Of a DNA stretch of 64,000 nucleotides, positions 1 through 8,837 are shown one piece after another. Within the stretch, counting starts at the first letter, position 1. Each line of letters begins with the position of its first letter. The position numbers and the translations under genes were made by a program. This DNA comes from Paragyromitra xinjiangensis (lineage: Eukaryota > Ascomycota > Pezizomycetes > Pezizales > Discinaceae), in assembly GCA_038503065.1 (NCBI GenBank), contig JBCAMK010000015.1, positions 124,001 to 188,000 of the forward strand, read 5' to 3'. A model generated the notes under the pieces. That model saw nothing but the letters and a program-made list of their open reading frames with translations. It did not search any database and was not told where the DNA came from.

Positions 1-2146
1 TTAGAATCCAAATTTTCTTTCTTTAATACCACTTGACTCTGGTGTGCGAGTCTTTCATCCCCTTCTTCAGGGAGATCTCCTGATCTCCTGGTCAATGCGT
101 CCGGTTTTCCTCCTTGTTTTCCTGGGCGATAAGTAATGACAAAATTAAAACGTGAAAGATACTCGGCCCATCTGGCTTGTCGACGGTTCAATTGTTTAGT
201 GGTCATAAAATACTCCAAGTTTTTATGGTCCGAAATAACCGAAATGGGGTGCGCCGCTCCTTCCAGTTCCGGTCTCCATTCTTCAAAAGTGCGAATGATG
301 GCAAGCAATTCTTTATTGTAGATTTCGTAATTGCACTCTGCTGGAGAGTGTTTTTTGGAAAAGAAGGCCACTGGGTGTAATACTCCGTTGTCATCATACT
401 GAGAGAGAACGCCGGCAGACACATAATCGGAGGCATCTGTTTCCACAAAGATTTTCTTATCGGGGTCAAAGTGCATCAGGATTGGGGCGGTGGTGAAGGC
501 AAGTTTCAAGTCATCAAATGCCTGCTGTGCTTTTGGAGACCATTTAAAAGGTGTATCCTTTTTTGTTAGCGCTGTGAGGGGTGACGAAAGCCGTGAAAAC
601 CCAAATATGAACCGTCGGTAAAAATTTGCAAATCCTAAGAAAGCTTGAACGTCTTTGACTGATTTTGGAGTTCCCCATTCGCGTACCGCTTTCAATTTCT
701 CCTCATCCATACTGATACCGTCTGGTGAGAGAATTAATCCCAAGTACTTTGTTGATTGGGTATGGAATTCGCATTTCTCAGGTTTAAGGAGGATCCCTTG
801 TTGTTTTAGGGCCTGGAGAACCTTACGAACATGTTCCTTGTGTTCTTCCAAATTGTCACTGTATATCAAGATGTCGTCAAGATAGGCAGTACAAAAGATG
901 TCCAGGTATTCGGTCAGACAATCATTAACAAAACGTTGGAAGGTGCCAGGTGCGTTGGTGAGTCCAAAGGGCATGACCTTGTATTCGTAGAGGCCGTAAC
1001 GGGTGTGGAATGCTGTTTTCCATTCTTCTCCCTCTGCCATCCGTATTTGATTATACCCCATGCGGAGATCCAGCTTGGTGTACCATTTTGCCTTAGCCAA
1101 GCGGTCTAGGGTTTCTCGGATGAGGGGAGAAGTATATCGGTCTTTGATGGTGATGTTGTTTAATCCGCGGTAATCAACACACAAACGGAGAGATCCATCA
1201 GCCTTTTTTACGAAGAGGACCGGGGACCCAGCTGGTGATGAGCTGGCTTGGATGAACCCTTTTCCGAGGTTGTCTTCTATATATTCTTTTAATACTCGAA
1301 GTTCCTCGCGGGACATACCATATAATGGTCCAAAGGGGGGTTCTTTTCCATCGAGAAGTGGTATCTTGTGATCGTAGGGGCGGCGTGGGGGGAGTCCGTT
1401 GGCTTTGGTTTCATCAAACATGTCCAAGAACTTGTGATATTCCAGGGGGATTCGTTTTTTCCATTCCTCCTTGGTATTTCTCTTATCGAGGATCTTATTG
1501 ATTTCGTCTAAAGAAATGGCATATATTTGGGAAGTCCGTTTCCTAGCTAGCCGGCTAAAAGCTGCAGCTCCAATGAAATGAACCCTGAGTTTTTCTGGAA
1601 GTTGGATGCCATGAGTGATGACAGGGGGTGCCGTGGGGTTGCAATGGGTACGGCAGCGGCTGGATCCAAAGGTTATTTTGTTGGCCGCAAATTGCAAAGA
1701 AATATCATGATGTTTCATCCAAGGGATTCCCAGGACCAGCGGGTAGTGACCGAGTTGTGTCACAAAGAAGGGGGCTTTTTCTTGGTGATCCTGAATATCC
1801 AGCCTGCAATGTACAAGGTGGGTGATGGCCCCTGAGGAAATGGGTCTTCCATCGATGACTTCTAGTTGACGGGGGTTTTTGAGAGAAATAAGAGGAAAAT
1901 TATGGTGACGCGCAAATTCTTCGTCCATGAATGCAAATCCTGAGGCTCCAGTGTCCAATAGTGCGTGAGTTTGTATGGTTTTATTGTTACTCGAAAGACT
2001 ACATGAAATAACAAAATGATCCCCATCCAATTGGTCCTCCACGCACACATCAGATACCGAAAAACCCGAAATAGAAAATGCAGACAAAGGAGAAAAAAAA
2101 GAAACCAGAGCAGGGTCACGAAGCGACTCTGGTTTTAAAAGTTTAA
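1..2146 (-). CDS. Pol polyprotein (protease, RT, RNase H), C-terminus outside window
   Basis: The frame is entered from gag by -1 frameshifting and has no start codon of its own. Domains in order: aspartic protease with LLDTGASG (about 1945-1965), an RT thumb/palm with YLDDILIYS (about 858-885), and RNase H with SDHKNLEYF (206-232). A connection segment beginning near the left edge should lead to the integrase. The catalytic YLDD aspartates and the protease DTG are intact. No stop occurs in the 2.1 kb visible. The missing part should hold the HHCC and DDE integrase and perhaps a chromodomain. Confidence 0.92.
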
Positions 2147-2147
2147 A
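2102..2147 (-). promoter_or_regulatory. Programmed -1 ribosomal frameshift site between gag and pol
   Basis: On the minus strand the heptamer TTTAAAC (2141-2147) lies exactly in the X-XXY-YYZ register of the gag frame. It is followed by a 5-nt spacer that contains part of the gag stop codon. Next comes a perfect 9-bp stem, arms at 2127-2135 and 2102-2110 (AAACCAGAG / CTCTGGTTT), with a 16-nt loop. The pol frame is -1 to gag and is open through this point. Slippery site, spacer length and stem together match the known -1 frameshift architecture. Confidence 0.82.
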
Positions 2148-3430
2148 GACTGGGAAACATCCGCAGCCGTGAAAGAAGGTAATGGGTCGATGGTCCCGGA
2201 AGAAGAAGAAGAAGAAGCAGCAGGGGCAGTGTTGACCAAAGCTCCCCTCATTGCCGGTTTTTTTGGCGCGGAGGGGCAGTTGGCGTAGGAGTGGTTTTCA
2301 CCTGCGCAGAACATACATTTTCCAGTGGACCGACGCCACTGTTTCTCGAGCTCTGAAAGCTTTTTTCGTCCGTTAACCATGGTGAACCGTTGATCTGGTG
2401 CGGGGCGATCCATATTGCTGGTTCTTCCAAAGGAAAGGTCCATGGGGGCCAGCCCTCCCGGGGTGTGGGAAGGATGGGGGGTAAAGGAGGCAGGAGCGGG
2501 GGCGACAAATTGTCCCATGTTGTTTCGGTTGGTGTTTTTCTTCTCCTCCTTGCGGGCCCTGATACGATTATCTAGCCGGAGGAGGAGCGAAGTGAAGGTG
2601 TTGAAGGTGGTAGGAGGATCTACTATAACAACCATTGCTTCCTTTAGTTCCTCCGAAATCCCATATTCCAAGGCGTCCATTTTCGCGGTTTCCCCATACT
2701 GAAGGCGTCCCATGATACGTTGGAAATCTGCCAGGTAGGCGGAGAACTCCCTCTTTCCTTGTTTCAGTTGGTGGAGTTCCCTCCTCGCTGTTCCAGTTGG
2801 GTCAGGGTCGCCAAAGGCGGTTTCCAGGGCCGTAATGAGTTCGGCGGCGTTGGTCCAAGTGGTTGTCCCATTAGGGAGGACAGTGTGACGGACTTGTTCA
2901 AGAGCAGCCCCCTCCAAACGATTGATGGTATAGAGAATTTTATTATTCTCGTTGGTAAAGCGGTCGTTGTTGACCGATAGCTTGGAGCGGAGCTGGAGAA
3001 CAAAGCCGGGGAGTTTATCGCGAGACCCATCGAACTTTTCTGGGTCGGGCATTTTTTCTGACCGGTGTTGACTTACCAATGGGGGGGGTGGAGGTGGTGC
3101 TGGGGAGTGAGGACGTGATTCTCGTTGTGCTCCCAAGCGAGCTTGATCCCTTTCCCTTCGTAAACGGTCGGTGGTTTGGTTGGCTTGTTGGAGGGTTGCA
3201 TTGGCGTTGGTGAGCTGTATTTGGGTTGTGCCCAGAGTTTGTTCGGCGCCTTCACGGGCCTCATCGCTTGCTTCGATTTGTAGTTCAAGCCTATGGATGT
3301 AGGCGCGGGTATCTTGGTAAAGTCTAGCGATATCCGTGCTAGCCAGTTCAGTGAAACGCTCTTGGGTTGGGAAATCCCAAGTTGCAGATGTTTGGGCATC
3401 GGAGGGTGCGGGGTTAGGTACAGCCGACAT
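2135..3430 (-). CDS. Gag polyprotein of the gypsy element (431 aa)
   Basis: Structural protein expected to form the cytoplasmic virus-like particle that packages the element RNA. The N-terminal 100 residues are predicted coiled coil and are followed by a proline-rich linker. The middle part (about 130-300) has the helical, W/L-rich pattern of retrotransposon capsids. Near residue 370 there is a CCHC zinc knuckle with spacing C-x2-C-x4-H-x4-C, the nucleic-acid-binding signature. The ATG at 3430 is the first in frame after the leader. The stop at 2135-2137 falls four bases after a slippery heptamer, so most ribosomes should end here and a fraction should shift into pol. No in-frame damage is seen. 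Confidence 0.9.
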   Translation of the reverse strand: MSAVPNPAPSDAQTSATWDFPTQERFTELASTDIARLYQDTRAYIHRLELQIEASDEAREGAEQTLGTTQIQLTNANATLQQANQTTDRLRRERDQARLGAQRESRPHSPAPPPPPPLVSQHRSEKMPDPEKFDGSRDKLPGFVLQLRSKLSVNNDRFTNENNKILYTINRLEGAALEQVRHTVLPNGTTTWTNAAELITALETAFGDPDPTGTARRELHQLKQGKREFSAYLADFQRIMGRLQYGETAKMDALEYGISEELKEAMVVIVDPPTTFNTFTSLLLRLDNRIRARKEEKKNTNRNNMGQFVAPAPASFTPHPSHTPGGLAPMDLSFGRTSNMDRPAPDQRFTMVNGRKKLSELEKQWRRSTGKCMFCAGENHSYANCPSAPKKPAMRGALVNTAPAASSSSSSGTIDPLPSFTAADVSQSLNF

Positions 3431-3734
3431 GGTGGAGATGTTTTTCTCAGGTGATTTTGGAAATGGTGGAATGTGTCGAGTTGGTCCTTAGGTATTCTTG
3501 GTCCAACCAGTCGGGTACAACTAGCGTTGGTTCAGGGGTTTTTCGGGCAGTTGTGCAAGGGAAAAGATGAAGGATGGATTGGTAAATCCGCGACGCGATG
3601 CTCATAGAGCGTGTGTTCTTATGGTGAGGGGTGTGGATGAGGAAGCAACGTAATCTCAGGGAGCGAAGTTTCGTCAAGCCCTTTGGTATCCCCAAAGGTG
3701 AGCAGTGCTACTTGAAAGAGGTTTCGCTACAATG

Positions 3735-4043
3735 ATAATACAATGTTTTCCACAGGCCTCACGTAGGTTAAGAATCGAGGTGATTCTGGGGGGTGACAGC
3801 GACAGCGACGACGATGTTTCTGAGGTAGAAACAGAGATGGTATTTGGATAACAGTACAGTAGAAGTAAAGTAAGAAACGTTGCTTAAGGAGAAGAAGAAA
3901 AGAACAATCACAACCGCGGAAATCCATCGCTTATATACCCAATCTTCCTCTTTCTATGACTCATCCATGACTCAACCATTCGAGGCAACCCAACCGAATC
4001 ACAAAGAAACACAACGAAATAATACAATAACTAATCCTTAACA
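3735..4043 (-). repeat. Putative 5' LTR of the gypsy element
   Basis: The block upstream of gag begins on the minus strand with TGTTAAGG at base 4043 and carries a TATA box about 105 bp inside. The outer end is plausible because it starts with TG. The inner end near 3735-3750 is uncertain, since several CA-ending positions fit and I could not identify a clear tRNA primer binding site. Comparison with the 3' LTR outside the window would settle both ends. Confidence 0.5.
3931..3937 (-). promoter_or_regulatory. TATA box in the LTR
   Basis: TATATAA on the minus strand, about 500 bp upstream of the gag start codon and inside the putative U3 region. It is the obvious candidate for the element's RNA polymerase II promoter. 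Confidence 0.55.
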
Positions 4044-4061
4044 CCCCACATGTGCCTGACC

Positions 4062-5183
4062 TTATCCATGAAATTTAAGTTCCCTCACGCTCCATTCCAT
4101 GGTTCCCATCCTCCGCTCCATTGCCCCCATCCGTTGTTCAATTGTCATTTCTTTGCCTGCTGGCTCCCCTCTCTGTGGTGTTCTCGTTCTAGGTGTTTCT
4201 CGTTCTTTGCCTTTGGGTGGGTTGACATTTGCATGCCTACTGGCTAGCAGGCCAGTGACCACTTTCTCAGTGATGGTCCTCTTGGTGTTTGCTAATATGT
4301 GTTGTGTTGTGGTTGCCGGTGTGGCTTTGCCGCCCACGTCGTTCTCCGTTCTTTTCCGTTTTTCCTTCCTAATCATTTTCTCCTCGTCAATGGCTTTGCC
4401 CAGGGCTTCTTTCACATTAACTTTCATATCCGCATTCCCCCCTCTGGCTTTATATCCTTCCATAACTTGTGCTGTTAAAGCGTGCCAGTCCTCTTCTTTC
4501 ATTGTCTCCATCCATTGTACTTCCATCATGTCTTCGTCGCAATCCGCTTCGGGTACCTTGTTGTTTTTGTTTTGCTCATTGTGGTCGTCCTGGGTGATAT
4601 CCATGTTCGCCGGATCATATTCGTCTATGTGGTTGTTCCGATATTCCCTTACTATCTCGACATTCTTCTGTTGAACTTTCTCGCTTACCGCTTGTACCAT
4701 TGACTCAACTTTTTCAATCTGGATGTCCATGTCTTCTGTACTGGACGCTTGACTGCCTTCGGGGCTTGATTGCCTACTTGGTGTTAGTGCAAGCTCGTTC
4801 CATGGTCCTCCTTCACCGGAGATGCCCGTAGATGTCTGCTCTATTGCAGATTCCTCTCCCTCACTCTCTTCCATGCTATCTGGAATTTCGACTATCGCTG
4901 CTTTCCCTTTTCCTCCTAAGTATCTGTTTTCTTCGTCCCATTTGGTCCTGTCCAGGAATTCTTCTTCAATTTCTTCCAGGATCGGCTTTCTGCTTCTCAG
5001 ACTCATGCCGCTCGGGACATACCATTTCGTTCCCTGTTCCAGTAAGTTTCCATACTCGGGTCCAGCCAATGCTCGTGCATATCCGGGGTAGCCTGTGTCA
5101 CAGACCCCGCTATACTTCATAAATACTTCGTACTTGTTGTCGTTGATTGTCGCTGTCCTGCCCCATGCTCCTGCTTTGTTCAT
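4062..5183 (-). CDS. Unidentified acidic coiled-coil protein (373 aa)
   Basis: A single uninterrupted frame from an ATG at 5183. I do not recognise the family. The first 100 residues are globular-looking, rich in G, Y and W. The centre is strongly acidic with many M, D, E and N. A basic KEKRKR-type stretch near residue 275 could be a nuclear signal. The C-terminus has a short heptad-like MERRMGTME repeat that could form a coiled coil. Its stop lies only 18 bp from the outer end of the gypsy LTR, on the same strand. It might be ORF1 of another retroelement interrupted by the gypsy insertion, but no zinc knuckle or RT is visible, so that is conjecture. Confidence 0.55.
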   Translation of the reverse strand: MNKAGAWGRTATINDNKYEVFMKYSGVCDTGYPGYARALAGPEYGNLLEQGTKWYVPSGMSLRSRKPILEEIEEEFLDRTKWDEENRYLGGKGKAAIVEIPDSMEESEGEESAIEQTSTGISGEGGPWNELALTPSRQSSPEGSQASSTEDMDIQIEKVESMVQAVSEKVQQKNVEIVREYRNNHIDEYDPANMDITQDDHNEQNKNNKVPEADCDEDMMEVQWMETMKEEDWHALTAQVMEGYKARGGNADMKVNVKEALGKAIDEEKMIRKEKRKRTENDVGGKATPATTTQHILANTKRTITEKVVTGLLASRHANVNPPKGKERETPRTRTPQRGEPAGKEMTIEQRMGAMERRMGTMEWSVRELKFHG

Positions 5184-6521
5184 TTTGTCGTGTTTGGTGT
5201 CTCGCTGACTATGCTTTTGATTTCTTTAGATTAGTATACTGATAAGCGCAGTAGCCGTGACTTCTTTCTTTAGTATGCGGTAGAAAATAGTAAGTACGAC
5301 AGCCCAGCTAATGACTGTAGGCATAAACTATCAGGAAATACTTGTTTACTCTGCTGTCTTATCTGATTGATCTTATCAGATCAATCTTATCTGATTATCT
5401 TCTACTTGCTTATCTAGTGCCTTCCGGAAGGTACTGGAAGTCTTGGCAAATTTGTGATGTGCTGTCCTTAGATGGGTTAGGGTTAAAAATTGTCGCCGAG
5501 ATTTCCTAAGTTGAAGCTGTTGTTTATCAATTTTTATCAAACAAAGAAGGTACCTATCTCAAGCTGTGTCTTCTGCAGCTTCTCTGTAATTTTCTTCTTG
5601 CTTTGCCTTGTGGTTGTTGTGATAGTGTTGAAAAACCCGAAAATTGGGGGAGAATGGGCCAATTTTGGTGGGGTGCCACCCAAAAGATGGAGTAGAAACA
5701 CCCAAAAACTGTGAAAGGTGAGTTGGATTTTCACAGAGGGGTATACTGATAGAGAAAAGGCTGCTGATTCCGAATATGTGCTCTGCTTGTTGTTCTGACT
5801 GCTGGTTGTTGAAATATTTTCGAAAATTTGTCCTAACCGTGGTGTTGTTGCTTCACCTTAGGTAAAGCTAGTCATTAACAGCTTCGCATTGGAAAAAGTT
5901 CGAGATAAGAAAGTGTTATAAGCTGTTATAGAGTAGCTGTTTAGGACTTGTCATGCCAATAACATGGGGTAATTTGAGACACGAGTAGCCGAAAATAGGA
6001 CACAACCATTCATCATATGCATGGTAGGTGATCCTCTTTACCAGAAGAAAAGAAATTCATATATATAACTACATGCTAGTTGGTTTTATCCTGCTTCTAT
6101 TCATTCATGCGTAGGCTCACCGTCACGTGCAAGTGAGGCTGCACTGCAGGTATGATATGTCAGATCTGACAGTTTCTGGTGTACGTATACAGCGTGAACG
6201 TCGAATCTGCGCTTCGGTATCAATATGCATGTGCCTCGTTAATGAAGGCTGTCAGTTACCCCGCAGTAGAATCCGTGACATTCAGAAGTCTCGTCACTCA
6301 GCTAATTGAAAAATATTTAAACCCCCCGACCTCACTCTCGACAGAGCATTCCTATTCTTTATTATCGTTAAGATCTATCTATTGCGTTGAGCGTGGTAGC
6401 CAATTTGGCCTTATACTCATCCCACCGAAACCTTTGGTTCTTAGCCCTCTATCAAATTGAAAATGGCAGCAGATACTCGTAAGAATATGGCCCCTTACTT
6501 TGTGCGACTGGGGGTAACAGA
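5184..6521. other. Intergenic, about 1.3 kb
   Basis: No convincing gene. Two consecutive TTAGGG-like units near 5469-5482 are too few to be a telomere remnant. An AT-rich TATA-like tract near 6308-6320 and the ATG at 6463 probably belong to the 5' region of the next gene. Confidence 0.5.
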
Positions 6522-8837
6522 ATGATAGCGTACGGTAATAACGTCATCATCGCATGGCGAGACTTACAGCAGAAATATATCCGGGATAAACAAGCAATTC
6601 GCTCCACCTGGATTTCGCTGTCTCCCGAAAAACGTAAAGAGGTAATCCTGGCAGGAGTACATCTTGGCGAAGAGGGATTTCTACGCCATCGTAAGGACTC
6701 GCGATCGGTAAGCTATTATCATGCAAAGCTATTTTCGTCCTTCTGTTGCTTATAGTATTGGTTCACAAATATAGAAAGTTGGAAACCTGCGATACATTAT
6801 TCCTGAACTAAATCTGCAAGACCTAATTCTGAGAGAAAACGTATTGGAACTACTCGAGAAGCGGGCGACTACCCCAATCTTAGAGATGTACTCCTACGAT
6901 GCTCACATCATGGTCACTTCGATACAAGTAAATGGGATCAACAACCCCGCAGCACGTGGGAAAGAGGTGGTTATGATGTTTACTGGAGAAGCTGAGTATG
7001 GCATATGCATGGGACTTACTGCAAAGTCTAGAGTGGGTGAGCTGGAAAGACTTATTCGATTGGGGGAGGGTTACGTCGTTAGCGAAAATGAGGGTATGAT
7101 GATAGTTCTGCGACAGGTGCACATTTATGGCTTCTTGAGTATGCTAGTTGATGATATCATGGATACGAAGAGGATGCTGGATAACCCAGTGGGGTCGAAG
7201 AAACTGCAGGGGCTTGAGGTTTCCGAGAGCTCGAAAAAAGCAAAGGATATCTCCGACAGTCTCGTTCAGGATTCTCAGGAGCAGCTTCTGTATACGGAGG
7301 ACCACGTCAATCTCATCCACGAGAAGCCACTTTATTTCTCTCACATCGCTAACAATTATTTCTTGTCACCTCCTGGAATGGTTCCAAATGAAAAGGGAAT
7401 CCAAAAATCTACATTCAACAGCAGTGCTGCCACAAAATCTGTGGTGGAACTTCTTCGAGATGCGTACCAGGCTGCTGCTTACTGGAAGTACCTCTCTATC
7501 CTTACCTCCGAAATCACAAAGAATGGACAACACACGCCCGAAAAGACTAAGAATCCTCTCACGGATGAACTATGGGCTACGTGCACCAAAGAATTGCTTC
7601 GCTCTCGGACTATCTACCGACGGTTCGTGCAAATGGAATCGAAATACTCCAAATTCTTCGTCAGAGATGATTCGGATCCTAACAATCCGGATCAAGTGAA
7701 CTTCAAGAATTCCCTTGAAACTGTAGCCAAGGAAGACCAGTTCACATACTGGATTCTCCAGCTCGCCACTAAAACCGAGCTCACGGACGATGAAGTAGCG
7801 AAATTGCTCAAAAGCCTTAAGGCCTTCCAGGAAACAGCTCCTAAAGCCCGTGAGCTTATATCTGAAAGCATGGGGGACGCACTGGCGGACATCTCAGTTA
7901 TTGTTGCGTTTATGGCACGTTTGAAACAAGTCATTGTGGTGCTAGAACAGACATCTCAGTCGAGTTTCGAGAAGAAAATTGCGGCTCATACGGTGAAGAT
8001 AGAGGAAATTTGGAGCGGCATTGATCTCGCTGACTACGCGTTCCCCGTCGATAATTTGAAGGAACCTGCGGCAGCCCGTGATTGCATTCGTGTTATTAAC
8101 GAGCGTTTATCTGATAGCGATCTTGGAGTAGAGTTGAGTAGTATTTTCCAGGAGCCAATCGAGCATTCTGTTCTCGAGATTTTCGGCAAGTTGGCTGAAT
8201 CTGAGGTTTGTTCAATCCTAATTATTACCTTTACCTTCAAAATCTGGGCTTTGGGCTGGTTTGTAATCATTTCCATAGGCAGCGGGTCAGGAAAACAACA
8301 AAAGTTGGCTGAATCCGAGGTTTGTTCAATCCTAATTATTACCTTTACCTTCAGAATCTGGGCTTTGGGCTAATTTGTAGTCACTTTCCTAGACAGTGGA
8401 TCGGGAAACTTTTTGACCTATCCATTAATCGTCCCCCGGGTACCAAACCTGATGACAAGGTTAAAGAATATTTCCCTATCAACACCACCCCGCGCGAACC
8501 AACCCAGGAGAGATCAATAACTATAACTACCATACCAGCCGCTGTGAAAACTTTCAGGAAGCTCTTCCGACAAGACCCTAGTTCCGCACGCGGCAGCATT
8601 CCGTGGTTTGCATTTGTAATAGCTATGAAAAGCCTCGGGTTCACGGTTGAGCCGATTGGAGATAGTATCTCGAGGTTTCGACCATCAGAGGATTCAGAGA
8701 TAGGTGATAGGTCAATCAATTTACATAGGCCGCATCCGACGGATAAAATTAAAGCCTGGGCTTTGCTTAGGCTGGCGAGCCGACTGAAGGAGAGATATGG
8801 GTGGGGAGCGGATACTTTTGTTTCTAGGAAAAAGTAG
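6522..8837 (+). CDS. Uncharacterised fungal protein with HicA-like C-terminal domain, four exons
   Basis: Predicted exons 6522-6707, 6775-8205, 8279-8319 and 8393-8837 join in one frame (about 700 aa). The N-terminus has the RDLQQKY..RDKQAI and W..L.PEKRKEV motifs I associate with a widespread but uncharacterised Pezizomycotina family. A central part about 7000-7160 is followed by a long helical region. The last 100 residues have the pattern IPW..F..AMKSLGF, a G-x-S-x-x-x-F strand, then INLHRPHP..K and a final LKERYGW. By eye this resembles a HicA-type dsRNA-binding/mRNase fold, but the catalytic-type His is not obvious. An ATG at 6463 starts the family-like MAADTRKN peptide and is out of frame with 6522, so the true N-terminus may be frameshifted. 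Function is unknown. Confidence 0.65.
8188..8405 (+). repeat. 114-bp tandem duplication spanning an exon-intron junction
   Basis: Two copies begin at 8188 and 8302. Each carries the last codons of an exon (KLAESE-like), a complete 73-bp intron with the same donor GTTTGT, and the first bases of the next exon. The copies differ mainly by transitions. The result is an extra 41-nt exon between two near-identical introns. Confidence 0.85.

Larger units (their letters stand above)
1..4043 (-). mobile_element. Ty3/gypsy LTR retrotransposon, 5' part (cut by window edge)
   Basis: Reading leftward on the minus strand there is a TATA-bearing LTR-like block, a gag ORF with a zinc knuckle, and a pol frame with aspartic protease, reverse transcriptase and RNase H motifs. 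The order protease-RT-RNase H, with integrase expected beyond the edge, is that of Ty3/gypsy (Metaviridae-like) elements. I read the pol frame codon by codon from the frameshift site to base 3 and found no stop, so this copy looks recent and unmutated. Integrase, 3' LTR and target-site duplication lie outside the window. Confidence 0.93.

Noticed and set aside
5469..5482. TTAGGG-like telomere motif (also near 19480 and 50045)
   Set aside because: Only one or two units each, which is expected by chance and is not a telomere.
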